64,000 nucleotides of DNA from Novosphingobium sp. ZN18A2. Its GTDB lineage: Bacteria; Pseudomonadota; Alphaproteobacteria; Sphingomonadales; Sphingomonadaceae. The DNA is taken from positions 1,426,001 to 1,490,000 of the forward strand of contig NZ_CP136651.1 of NCBI RefSeq assembly GCF_036784765.1. The letters are read 5' to 3'. The notes below the pieces were generated by a model. The model was not told where the DNA came from, ran no database searches, and was given only the letters and a program-made list of their open reading frames with translations. A program made the position numbers and the translations under genes. Shown piece by piece: positions 16,980 through 24,952 of the stretch (position 1 is its first letter; each line of letters starts with the position of its first letter).

Positions 16980-17651
16980 TCAGGGCCGGTCTAGCACGTA
17001 TCCCAATGATCGCACGGTGCGCAGCGGATACCCCGCGCCCGCTTCGCGCAGGGCACGGCGAAGGCGGCTGACCCAGGCATCGACCGTGCGTTCGTCGATG
17101 GGTTGCGCCTGCTTTCCCAGCGCGGCGATCAGCTGCGTGCGGCTGAACACCTGGCCCGGCTTTTCCATGAAAAAGCGCAGCAGCCGGAACTCGTTGGGCA
17201 TCAGCGTCAGCGGCTTGCCCTTCCAGCGCGCCTGAAGCGCGGCAAGATCCATCGTCAGGTCGCCCAGTTCGAGCGAGCGCAAGGCCGGATCGTTTTCGAT
17301 ATGCTGGGCCGCAAGCACCCTGTCGAGCACGGTCTGCCGGTCGATCGGGCCAAGGATATAATCGTCCGCGCCGGCACGAAGGGCGCGGCGGCGGTCTTCC
17401 AGGTCGTCTTCCTCAAGTATCATCGTCACGTGCGCGTGTTCGGTCTGCGCGTCGCAGCGAAGGCGACGGCACAGCTCCAGACCGGAAAGATCCGGCAGCA
17501 GCCAGTCGACGAATGCCCATGCCTGCCCGTCGAGCAGGGGCAGCGGCCCCGCGCCTTCCCAGACGTGGAATGCAACGCGCAGATCGTCATGCACGAAGGG
17601 GTCCAGCCCTCCTTCGATCCGGCTTGTCAGTATAATGTCGATCCGCCCCAT
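16980..17651 (-). CDS. Orphan OmpR/PhoB-type response regulator with degenerate receiver
   Basis: A 223-residue protein with a receiver-like N-terminal domain and a C-terminal winged helix of the OmpR/PhoB type (LTLMPNEFRLLRFFMEKPGQVFSR, then VDAWVSRLRRAL and VRSLGYVL). The receiver keeps the probable phospho-acceptor Asp49 in FVDWLLPDLSG. It lacks the acidic pair after beta-1 (IILTSRIEGG instead of the usual DD), the conserved Ser/Thr, and the conserved Lys (ADDYILGPI instead of ADDYxxKPF). No histidine kinase gene is adjacent. The protein may act independently of phosphorylation. It lies downstream of the divergent pobA promoter and upstream of the M28 gene, but no target is evident. Confidence 0.8.
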   Translation of the reverse strand: MGRIDIILTSRIEGGLDPFVHDDLRVAFHVWEGAGPLPLLDGQAWAFVDWLLPDLSGLELCRRLRCDAQTEHAHVTMILEEDDLEDRRRALRAGADDYILGPIDRQTVLDRVLAAQHIENDPALRSLELGDLTMDLAALQARWKGKPLTLMPNEFRLLRFFMEKPGQVFSRTQLIAALGKQAQPIDERTVDAWVSRLRRALREAGAGYPLRTVRSLGYVLDRP

Positions 17652-17733
17652 TCCCGGCCCCGTCCATCCGAACGGAACTGCTCATGATGCGGTCATGTGA
17701 CGCGCCTGTGACGATGTTACGACTGTTGAACGG

Positions 17734-18903
17734 TCAGACCGGCAAGCCAACGTAATTTTCGGCAATCGCGGTGCGTGCGGCCGTGCTGGAAGCGATGTAA
17801 TCCAGCTCCGCCAGCTGCATCCGGCGTTCGAACGGGCCGTCTTCGGGAAAGCGGTGCATCAGCTTGGTAAGCGACCAGCTGAAGCGTTCGGATTTCCACA
17901 CGCGGGCCAATGCCTTGTCGGAGTAGGCGGCAATCGCGTCGGCATCGTTGGCCTTGAAGAAGGCGACCAGCGCTTCGCTGGCATAATGAACGTCGGACGC
18001 GGCAAGGTTCAGGCCCTTCGCTCCGGTTGGCGGCACGATATGCGCGCTGTCGCCGCACAGCAGCAGGTTGCCGTGGCGCATCGGTTCGAACACGAAAGAC
18101 CGCAGCGGCGCGATCGATTTCTCGATTGACGGTCCGCGCGTGATGTTTGCCGCCGCATCGGGGCCAAGGCGGATCGCCAGCTCGTCCCAGATACGATCGT
18201 CGGACCAGTCCTCGATTTTCTCGGTCAGCGGCACGTCGATGTAATAGCGGCTGCGGGTCTTGCTGCGCATGGACGCGAGCGCGAAGCCGCGTTCGTGGTT
18301 GGCATAGATCAGTTCGTGGTTGCATGGCGGAACCTCGGCCAGGATGCCCAACCAGCCAAACGGATATACCCGCTCGAACTCGCGTCCCACGCTTGCCGGG
18401 ATGGCCTTGCGCGAAGGGCCGTGGAAACCGTCGCACCCGGCGATGAAACGCGCATCGATGCGGTGGTCCGCGCCATCCTTGCTGTAGGTGACATACGGCG
18501 CGTCGCTCTCAACGTCGTGCAACGCGACATCCGCCGCTTCATAGATCACTTCAAGGCCGCGTTCGGGGGCGGCATCCATCAGGTCCTGCGTGATTTCGGT
18601 CTGGCCATAGACCATGACCTGCTGGCCGGTCAGCGCGGCGATGTCGACGCGGATCAGCCGCTCTCCATCGGCAAGGTTGAAGCCGTCGTGCGGCAGCCCC
18701 TCGGCCTTCATGCGCGCGTCGAGCCCAAGGCGCTCCATCAGGCCGACGGTAACCTGTTCCAGAACCCCGGCGCGGATGCGCGAGAGGACATAATCGGGTG
18801 TCTGGCGTTCGAGCACGACGCACTCGATGCCCTCGGAGCGAAGAAGGTGTCCGAGCAGAAGGCCGGCAGGACCGGCGCCGACGATGGCGACCTGGGTGCG
18901 CAT
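17734..18903 (-). CDS. pobA: 4-hydroxybenzoate 3-monooxygenase
   Basis: A 389-residue single-component flavin monooxygenase matching p-hydroxybenzoate hydroxylase. It hydroxylates 4-hydroxybenzoate to protocatechuate with NAD(P)H and O2. The FAD fingerprint VAIVGAGPAGLLLGHLL is at the N-terminus, the DG motif FIAGCDGFHGPSR is mid-protein, and the GD motif LLCGDSAHIVPPTGAKGLN is near residue 280. ATG 18903 is chosen with GGGAGAGA upstream; the in-frame ATG at 18918 lies before that site. The divergent AraC-type gene is the expected activator. The substrate arises from the p-coumarate branch of FerB. Confidence 0.96.
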   Translation of the reverse strand: MRTQVAIVGAGPAGLLLGHLLRSEGIECVVLERQTPDYVLSRIRAGVLEQVTVGLMERLGLDARMKAEGLPHDGFNLADGERLIRVDIAALTGQQVMVYGQTEITQDLMDAAPERGLEVIYEAADVALHDVESDAPYVTYSKDGADHRIDARFIAGCDGFHGPSRKAIPASVGREFERVYPFGWLGILAEVPPCNHELIYANHERGFALASMRSKTRSRYYIDVPLTEKIEDWSDDRIWDELAIRLGPDAAANITRGPSIEKSIAPLRSFVFEPMRHGNLLLCGDSAHIVPPTGAKGLNLAASDVHYASEALVAFFKANDADAIAAYSDKALARVWKSERFSWSLTKLMHRFPEDGPFERRMQLAELDYIASSTAARTAIAENYVGLPV

Positions 18904-19015
18904 TGGTATCTCTCCCATTCCCCCTGGGTGGGGCGTTCAATGCTGCGCAAGTTGACAAGGTGCGCGCGTCGGGGGAAGGGACGAGGGTGACGTTAAATGG
19001 TATTTATGGGACATA
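18904..19015. promoter_or_regulatory. pobA-pobR divergent promoter region
   Basis: 112 bp separate the divergent starts. TTGACA at 18952-18957 is a possible -35 toward pobR, but I see no convincing -10 at the right distance. AT-rich DNA (GTTAAATGGTATTTATGG, about 18992-19010) lies close to the pobR start. No clear direct or inverted operator repeat was found, so this entry marks location rather than a mapped site. Confidence 0.35.
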
Positions 19016-19873
19016 ATGCTCCGACCATCGATCCCTTCCTACGCGCTGTACGGCGAAGCTGATCGCGATCAGCCTACGGGTTTCGCGCATATCGAGACAA
19101 TCGCCGCGCGCAGTTCGTTGCACGATTGGGAAATCGGAACGCACCGCCATGCGGGCTTCGTGCAGATCCTGTTGGTGAGCGAGGGTACGGTCCGCGCGAT
19201 GGTGGATGAAGAGGAGCGTACGCTTTGCGCGCCCTGCCGCGTCATCGTGCCGCCAGGCGCCGTTCATGGCTTTCGCTTCGAACCGGATACGCGCGGGCAC
19301 GTGCTGACGCTGGGCGCCGATTTTGCCGTTGCCAATGCCCGGCATGATAGCGACCCCGTGCCGCGAGCGCTCGCAGAGGGACGTATGGGGGCGATCGGGT
19401 CCGAAGATGCCGTGCGCGTCGAATGGCTGGCGGCGCAGATGCTCGATCTTCGGCCGGGCTGGAGCCAGGCGGAGACGGCCTTGTTCCATTCGCTTGCCGA
19501 AGCGATGGTGCGTTTTCTGTTGCGCGGCGAAACTGCGGAGGAAGCTCCCGGAGATCCGCGCATCGCGCGGCTGCGCGCACTGGTAGAACGGCACTTTCGC
19601 GAGCAGCGTCCGATTGCGTTCTATGCCGGCGAACTGGGCATGACGCGCCGCACCCTCTCTCGCCTGACGGCTGCGCACCTTGGCTGCACCCCAACCGAGT
19701 TCCTCCATCGCCGGCTTGCGATGGAAGCGCGCCGCCTGCTGCATTACACCAACGCCAGCGCCGCACAGGTGGCGGCCGAACTCGGATTCGACGATCCTTC
19801 GTATTTTTCGCGCTTCCACCTGCGCGTGACCGGACGACGCCCGCGCGACGAACGCATGACTTTCGCGCCGTAA
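19016..19873 (+). CDS. pobR: AraC-family activator of pobA (PobR-like)
   Basis: A 285-residue AraC-type regulator. The N-terminal cupin sensor contains HRHAGFVQILLVSEG and PPGAVHGFRFEP. Two C-terminal helix-turn-helix motifs follow: FYAGELGMTRRTLSRLTAAHLG and AAQVAAELGFDDPSYFSRF. In several proteobacteria the AraC-type PobR binds 4-hydroxybenzoate and activates the divergently transcribed pobA. The divergent orientation and 112-bp gap here fit that arrangement. The name rests on context plus family; the ligand is not shown by the sequence. Confidence 0.85.
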   Translation: MLRPSIPSYALYGEADRDQPTGFAHIETIAARSSLHDWEIGTHRHAGFVQILLVSEGTVRAMVDEEERTLCAPCRVIVPPGAVHGFRFEPDTRGHVLTLGADFAVANARHDSDPVPRALAEGRMGAIGSEDAVRVEWLAAQMLDLRPGWSQAETALFHSLAEAMVRFLLRGETAEEAPGDPRIARLRALVERHFREQRPIAFYAGELGMTRRTLSRLTAAHLGCTPTEFLHRRLAMEARRLLHYTNASAAQVAAELGFDDPSYFSRFHLRVTGRRPRDERMTFAP

Positions 19874-19972
19874 ATCATGGCGGGAAACCGGGCCTCGGAA
19901 TGTCGCTTTTGAAATCCCGGCGGAAAGCGGGGCGCAGACGGTTGCCAGCCGCTGCGCCAGCGCTATGAAGTT

Positions 19973-19986
19973 TTCACAAACGTGAA
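19973..19986. promoter_or_regulatory. IclR-type operator candidate upstream of the MetE-like gene
   Basis: TTCACAAACGTGAA, with perfect TTCAC...GTGAA arms, sits 23 bp before the MetE-like ATG. It matches TTCRCAAANNTGAA, which is also found twice upstream of the LigM-like gene. The likely reader is the IclR protein encoded two genes downstream. Confidence 0.55.
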
Positions 19987-20009
19987 CACAAGCAGCTGAG
20001 GATTTTTCC

Positions 20010-21143
20010 ATGCCCCGCATCAAGACCACTCACGTCGGCAGCCTGCCGCGCGGCGAGGAACTGACTCCGCTGCTGCTGGCGCGCGACGCGGGCAAACCCT
20101 ATGATGCGGCGGAGTTCGACCGCGTGGTGCAAGCCGCGGTGAACGAAGGCGTGAAGAACCAGGTCGCGGCCGGCGTCAGCGTCGTTTCAGACGGCGAACT
20201 GGGTAAGGTGGGCTATTCGACTTACATGATAGAGCGGCTTTCGGGCTTTGGCGGCCATACCGATCGCAAGCCCGCCGCCGATCTTGCCGAAGTGCCCGAT
20301 CTCGCCAAGAAGCTCTCGGCCATCATGGGCAGCCAGGAATTCGTGCGTGCTTCGTGCATCGGCCCGGTCAAGCTGGTGACGCTGGAGCCGCTGCACGACG
20401 ACATCCGCCGCTTCAAGGCCGCGCTGGCCGAACACGGCGGGGAAGGCACGCAAGCCTTCATGAACTCGGCATCCCCCGGCCTGATCACGGCGTTCCAGGT
20501 CAACCGCCACTATCCCAGCCACGAAGCCTATCTGGCCGATCTCGTCGATGCGATGCGCGAGGAGTACGAGACGATCGTTAACGCGGGTTTCCTGCTGCAA
20601 CTCGATTGCCCTGACCTCGCGATGAGCCGGCATACCGGATACCAGGACATGAGCGAGGACGAATTCCTGAAAGTGGCGGATGCCAACGTCGAGGCGCTGA
20701 ATGCCGCGACGGCGAACATCCCGCCCGAAAAGATGCGCATGCACGTGTGCTGGGGCAATTACGAAGGCCCGCACGATCACGACATCCCGTTCGAACGCGT
20801 GGCCGATATCGTTATCAAGGCGCGCCCCGGCACGGTTCTTTTCGAAGCGGCCAACCCCCGGCACGAGCATGAATGGAAGGTGTGGAAGGAAAAGCAGATT
20901 CCCGATCACAAGGTGCTTGCGCCGGGCTTGATAGACACCTGTTCGAACTATGTTGAACATCCTGAACTGGTCGCCCAGCGGATCGAACGGTTCGCCGATA
21001 TCGTCGGCGCGGATCGCGTTGTCGCCAGCACCGATTGCGGCTTCGGCACGTTTGCGGGCTATGGCAAGATAGACCCCAAGGTGACGTGGAAGAAGCTGAG
21101 GAACCTGCGCGAAGGCGCCGATATCGCGGGGGCGCGGCTGTGA
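20010..21143 (+). CDS. MetE-like (cobalamin-independent methionine synthase family) protein
   Basis: A 377-residue protein homologous to the catalytic half of MetE, not the full-length enzyme of about 750 residues. Visible motifs are THVGSLPR at the N-terminus, VSDGELGK, MHVCWGNYEGPHDHD with a His-x-Cys zinc-ligand pair, and STDCGFGTF with the second Cys. Family members move methyl or alkyl groups onto thiols; short members include methylcobalamin-dependent core methionine synthases and CoM-alkyl enzymes. It is the first gene of a three-gene operon (overlapping stop/start with the SnoaL-like gene). It shares an operator-like motif with the LigM-like O-demethylase gene, suggesting a role in methyl-group disposal. 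Confidence 0.8.
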   Translation: MPRIKTTHVGSLPRGEELTPLLLARDAGKPYDAAEFDRVVQAAVNEGVKNQVAAGVSVVSDGELGKVGYSTYMIERLSGFGGHTDRKPAADLAEVPDLAKKLSAIMGSQEFVRASCIGPVKLVTLEPLHDDIRRFKAALAEHGGEGTQAFMNSASPGLITAFQVNRHYPSHEAYLADLVDAMREEYETIVNAGFLLQLDCPDLAMSRHTGYQDMSEDEFLKVADANVEALNAATANIPPEKMRMHVCWGNYEGPHDHDIPFERVADIVIKARPGTVLFEAANPRHEHEWKVWKEKQIPDHKVLAPGLIDTCSNYVEHPELVAQRIERFADIVGADRVVASTDCGFGTFAGYGKIDPKVTWKKLRNLREGADIAGARL

Positions 21144-21535
21144 ACGCGGATGATCGCATGAGAGTGGAATGGCAATGCGCACGGCTGGTTGCGCACTATG
21201 CCAACCTCAACGACGAAGCGCGCTGGGACGAAGTGGCCGATCTCTACGCCGATGACGGTGTGATGTACCGGCCGACCGACCCCGATGTGGCGATTACCGG
21301 GCGCGAGGCCATTCGCGAAGCGTTCAAGGGCCGTCCGCCGCGCAAAACGCGACATGTCTGTTCCAACGTGGTGATCGATGTGGAAGGCCCGGCCACCGCG
21401 CGCGGGACCAGCGCGATGGTGCTGTTCACCGGCGACGGCGAGCCGAAGGTCGGATCGTTTCACGATCGTTTCTGCCTTACCGAAGATGGCTGGCGCTTTG
21501 CCGAGCGGCGCGGCAGCCTGACGTTCAGGGACTGA
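21140..21535 (+). CDS. SnoaL/NTF2-like small protein
   Basis: A protein of about 131 residues with the NTF2/SnoaL pattern: ARLVAHYANLNDEARWDEVADLYADDGV, then ITGREAIREAF and a C-terminal sheet (GSFHDRFCLTEDGWRFAERR). The fold covers small isomerases, dehydratases and accessory subunits. No decisive catalytic residues can be assigned here. The GTG start at 21140 overlaps the MetE-like stop (GTGA), indicating translational coupling; ATG 21158 is an alternative. The IclR gene begins 6 nt after its stop. Confidence 0.72.
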   Translation: MNADDRMRVEWQCARLVAHYANLNDEARWDEVADLYADDGVMYRPTDPDVAITGREAIREAFKGRPPRKTRHVCSNVVIDVEGPATARGTSAMVLFTGDGEPKVGSFHDRFCLTEDGWRFAERRGSLTFRD

Positions 21536-21541
21536 CGCGCG

Positions 21542-22294
21542 ATGCCCGCCGTTGGTGCCGCGCAGGCCCCGGTCAAGTCGGCGATGCGCACGCTGGACGT
21601 GATCGAGTTCGTTGTCGCGCATCCCAAAGGCGTGATCGCGCAGGAAATCGCCGGCGCGCTGTCGATCCCGGTATCCAGCCTTTCCTATCTGCTCGCCACA
21701 CTGGCGGAACGCGGATATCTGCTGCGGGAAGGGCGGCGTTACCTTGCTGGGCCGGGGCTTGAAAGGCTGCGCGCGCCGCAGGGCGAGCTTCCCCTGGCGG
21801 ACCGCGTAGCGCCTCTGGTGCGCGGCTTGCGCGGGGAACTGAACGAAACGGCTTCGTTCTTCGTGCGCATCGATGATGACGCGGAAGCCTTGCTGACCGA
21901 AGCGAGCGCGCAGACGCTGCGTTACGCAATCGATCCCGGCGCGCGCCGTCCGCTGCACACGCTCGCGGCGGGAAAGGCGATTCTGGCGATGCTGGGCGCA
22001 AGCGACCTTGCAGAATACTTCACGCATGGCCCGCGCGCCCGCATGACCGATCGCACGCGCACGTCCGAGAAGGACTTGCGCGCGGATATCGAAACGATCC
22101 GCGCGCAGGGTTTCGCTGTCGCCTGCGAGGAAGCGACGCCCGGGATCTGCGGTGTCGCGGTTCCCGCGTTTGCGCAAGGCGAACTGGTCGGCGCGTTCAG
22201 CGTGGCCGTGCCCGCCGTGCGCTTCAATGACGATCTGCAGGCCCGTATCCGCGCGCTTCTGGCCCGCACCGCCGCGGCACTGGGGGAGCCATAG
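21542..22294 (+). CDS. IclR-family transcriptional regulator
   Basis: A 250-residue IclR protein. The N-terminal winged helix contains VIAQEIAGALSIPVSSLSYLL. The C-terminal effector domain contains HTLAAGKAILAML and TPGICGVAVPAFAQGELVGAFSVAVP. It is the third gene of the MetE-like operon. Candidate binding sites of the form TTCRCAAANNTGAA occur before that operon (19973-19986) and as a tandem pair before the LigM-like gene (24876-24909). Autoregulation plus control of O-demethylation is inferred. The ligand could be an aromatic acid such as vanillate or syringate. Confidence 0.87.
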   Translation: MPAVGAAQAPVKSAMRTLDVIEFVVAHPKGVIAQEIAGALSIPVSSLSYLLATLAERGYLLREGRRYLAGPGLERLRAPQGELPLADRVAPLVRGLRGELNETASFFVRIDDDAEALLTEASAQTLRYAIDPGARRPLHTLAAGKAILAMLGASDLAEYFTHGPRARMTDRTRTSEKDLRADIETIRAQGFAVACEEATPGICGVAVPAFAQGELVGAFSVAVPAVRFNDDLQARIRALLARTAAALGEP

Positions 22295-22304
22295 GTACGG
22301 ACGG

Positions 22305-23318
22305 TTAGCCGCCCGGTTTGCAGGACTTGCCCTGGTATTCGAAGCCGTGGCGGGAATAGGCGTGGCCGTTCCAGTGCATCACCGGGAAGCAGAAGCCGGG
22401 GCCACCCAGAACGAAGTCGGGATAGCCGTCCGCCCCGGTCGAATGTTTCCAGGCGGGATAGCCGGTCATCGTGCCGCCGGTCATCGATCGCCACGTGCCG
22501 TGATCCTGCCGCAGGACCTGGAAGCCCGCGCCTGTGTTGCCGAAGCAGGCGGTGCCTTCTTCGTTCACGATCGCTTCGGGTGTCCCGTCACCGTTGAGAT
22601 CCGACAGTTCCACGTCCTTGCGCTCGATCGTGGTCGAACCGCCGCAACCCTGCCACACGGTGCCGGTGCGTGTATAACCGCCGGCCTGCATGATCGCGGC
22701 GAACTGCGCCGGGCTCAAGACCGCGGCATTGACGCCGCTTGGCAGCTTGCCGTTGATGACGGGCGAGGGATTTGCCTCCGGCGTTTCGGACCTTGCCGCG
22801 GGAACGAACGCTGGCGTCGCGACGGGCGCGGCGCCGCTTTCATCGACATAGCGCGCACCGTCGAAGTGCAGGCGGTGCTGCGTGTTGTCGCTCGTCCACA
22901 GGATGTCCTGCCAGCCGTTGGTGCTCGATTGCAGGCCCTTGGCGGTGCCGGTCACACCCAGCAATGGTTCCCACGTGCCGTTCACCCTGGAAGCGATCGC
23001 CAGCCATTGCCGGTCCGCGCCATAGCAGGCGCCGGTATCGTTGAAGAGCGCCTCTGCCTGCTTGTCGCCGTTGAGATCGACGAAGCGCACACGCGGGCGG
23101 GCCTTGTCTCCGCAGCGGTCCAGCACGCCGGCATAGCCCTGCGCCGGGGCGAAGCCGCCCGCGCGGAACAGCTCCATCACTTCGGCGCGGGTCATCTTCG
23201 GCGCCTGCGATTTCCCTGCGCCCGGCGATTGATCCGCGCCTTGAGACTGGCCGGCGGCAGGCGCGGACAGGATCGTTGTTGCGGCAAGTGCTGCGGCGAG
23301 CGCCAGTTGGCGGGGCAC
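22305..23318 (-). CDS. Secreted protein with duplicated calcium-binding-like domain
   Basis: A 337-residue protein with a signal peptide (LALAAALAATTILSAPAAG). Two similar halves are visible. The first has MTRAEVMELFRAGGF, a Cys, FVDLNGDKQAEALFND and GACYG. The second has LSPAQFAAIMQAGGY, a Cys, LSDLNGDGTPEAIVNE and TACFG. The DLNGDG/DLNGDK segments resemble FG-GAP/EF-hand-like calcium loops, and the paired cysteines suggest a disulphide in each half. No enzymatic motif is seen and I do not recognise a named family. It follows the LigM-like gene on the same strand across a gap of about 100 bp. Confidence 0.68.
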   Translation of the reverse strand: MPRQLALAAALAATTILSAPAAGQSQGADQSPGAGKSQAPKMTRAEVMELFRAGGFAPAQGYAGVLDRCGDKARPRVRFVDLNGDKQAEALFNDTGACYGADRQWLAIASRVNGTWEPLLGVTGTAKGLQSSTNGWQDILWTSDNTQHRLHFDGARYVDESGAAPVATPAFVPAARSETPEANPSPVINGKLPSGVNAAVLSPAQFAAIMQAGGYTRTGTVWQGCGGSTTIERKDVELSDLNGDGTPEAIVNEEGTACFGNTGAGFQVLRQDHGTWRSMTGGTMTGYPAWKHSTGADGYPDFVLGGPGFCFPVMHWNGHAYSRHGFEYQGKSCKPGG

Positions 23319-23420
23319 GGCTTTTCTCCCTCGGATCAGGCGGGAGAGTCTAAGGAAACAACCCGGCCCGTCCAGCCCGCGGGGCCGGACGTGACCGGGT
23401 TGTAATGTCGGTTCCTGAAA

Positions 23421-24815
23421 TCAGGCTGGCTGCTTGGTGCGCCAGCTTTCGGCATAGCTGTCGCGCGCGACTTCCGAATAGGGCACGGGGGCGACCACGG
23501 CCTTGATCTCGGTCTGCACGTGCGGTTCCACCGTCGGCTTCGAGGTGCCGCCGTTCGGTTCGCCCCACAGCAGCGAGACTTCGGTGCCCGGCGCGGTGAA
23601 GCCTTCGTCCATCATTGCCAGCGTCAGGAACTTGCCCTCGTTCGCGGTATAGCCGATCCAGGTGGACAGGCCGACCATCTTGCCGCCCGAGAGAACCTGG
23701 TCGAACGGGTGCATCGAATAGACCGAGCTGGGATATTCCATGAACTTCGCACGGTCGCCCTTCGACAGCGCGGATGACTGCACGCGCATCACGTCTTCGT
23801 TGTCGAGCGCGAGCGTCACCTTGGTGCGGTGCGGGCCGTCGGCCATCTTTTCCAGCGCGGCGCGTCCGATGAAGTCATGATCGAACTTCACGAAGGGGCC
23901 GTAACCCAGATCCCACGGCGTGGTGTAATAGCCTTCGACGCTGTCGGGCACCCAGCTTCCGCCGATGGAGCACTTGCCTTCATACGAATTGGCGGAAAGC
24001 CATTCGCGATAGGGGGCCAGTTCCTCACCGGTGTAGATCGCGGGGAAGGGGGAGGGGATCCAGCCCGATTCGAGCGTGTTGGACGAATAGGCGCGGCCGC
24101 CGACCAGCGCCATGCCGAATTCCTTGCCCGCTTCGACCAGCGCGGAATGGACCGCGCCGTAATCTTCCCACGGACCGAACAGTTCGAAGCCCGGCTGGCC
24201 GGCCATGCCGTGACGCAGCGCGCGCACTTCCTTGCCGCCGATGGTCATGCGGGTCATGTGGAAGAACTTGAGGTCGGGCGGGGTCGTGCCGATGGCCTTT
24301 TCGATGACCTTCATCGCGTTCGGCCCCTGGATCTGGAAGCGATAGGAATTGCGCTTTCCATCGGTGCGCATCGCCCAGCGTTCGTCACGCTCTACCGTCA
24401 CGTTCCAGTTGCCCGTCGCGGCATGGTATTCCACCCATTCGATCGCGGGGGCGCGGCCGACCAGGTTGAACTCGTTCTCGTCAAGGTAGAACAGGATCAC
24501 GTCGCCGATGACATAGCCATAGGGCGTGACCGGCACGAACTGCTTGGCGCGGTCCGGCCTGAAGTTCTTGAAGCTGTTGACGCCCAGGTATTCGAGCATC
24601 TTGAAAGCGTCCGGCCCGCGCACGGCCAGATCGACCATGTGATAGCTCTGGTTGAACAGGATCGCGCTGTGCGCCCAGGCCCACTGTTCTGCACGCCAGT
24701 TCGAATATTCGGCCGGCACGCCCGGATAGACGTTGGGACCAAGCTGCTGGTTGCGCAGGAAGTGGACGAGATCGCCCTGCGAGGCGATGAGTTGTTCAAG
24801 GTTGGCGTCGGCCAT
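23421..24815 (-). CDS. Folate-dependent aryl O-demethylase (LigM/DesA-like)
   Basis: A 464-residue GcvT-fold protein that closely resembles, from memory, LigM and DesA of Sphingobium SYK-6. Those enzymes transfer the methyl group of vanillate or syringate to tetrahydrofolate. Shared segments include SNWRAEQWAW, PVTPYGYVIGD, RFQIQGPNAMKVIEK, SNTLESGWIPSP, GYGPFVKFDHDFIGR and LLWGEPNGGT. The length fits the family (about 470). Products would be protocatechuate or 3-O-methylgallate plus 5-methyl-THF. Two tandem copies of an IclR-like motif lie upstream. Whether vanillate, syringate or another methoxy-aromatic is used cannot be decided here. Confidence 0.87.
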   Translation of the reverse strand: MADANLEQLIASQGDLVHFLRNQQLGPNVYPGVPAEYSNWRAEQWAWAHSAILFNQSYHMVDLAVRGPDAFKMLEYLGVNSFKNFRPDRAKQFVPVTPYGYVIGDVILFYLDENEFNLVGRAPAIEWVEYHAATGNWNVTVERDERWAMRTDGKRNSYRFQIQGPNAMKVIEKAIGTTPPDLKFFHMTRMTIGGKEVRALRHGMAGQPGFELFGPWEDYGAVHSALVEAGKEFGMALVGGRAYSSNTLESGWIPSPFPAIYTGEELAPYREWLSANSYEGKCSIGGSWVPDSVEGYYTTPWDLGYGPFVKFDHDFIGRAALEKMADGPHRTKVTLALDNEDVMRVQSSALSKGDRAKFMEYPSSVYSMHPFDQVLSGGKMVGLSTWIGYTANEGKFLTLAMMDEGFTAPGTEVSLLWGEPNGGTSKPTVEPHVQTEIKAVVAPVPYSEVARDSYAESWRTKQPA

Positions 24816-24875
24816 CGGATTCTCTCCCGGAAGATTGCGTGGGACTGTATGTGTCGCTTACGATCTCGGGTCAAG

Positions 24876-24909
24876 TTCGCAAATATGAAATCTTCGCAAA
24901 CCTGAAACA
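24876..24909 (-). promoter_or_regulatory. Tandem 17-bp repeats upstream of the LigM-like gene
   Basis: TTCGCAAATATGAAATC (24876-24892) is directly followed by TTCGCAAACCTGAAACA (24893-24909). Both fit TTCRCAAANNTGAA, the motif also seen at 19973 before the MetE-like operon. They lie 61-94 bp upstream of the start codon, where an activator or repressor could act. Confidence 0.6.
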
Positions 24910-24952
24910 TTTCATTTTCGCGCGCCATGCGATTGCGGCAGACGCCAATGGA

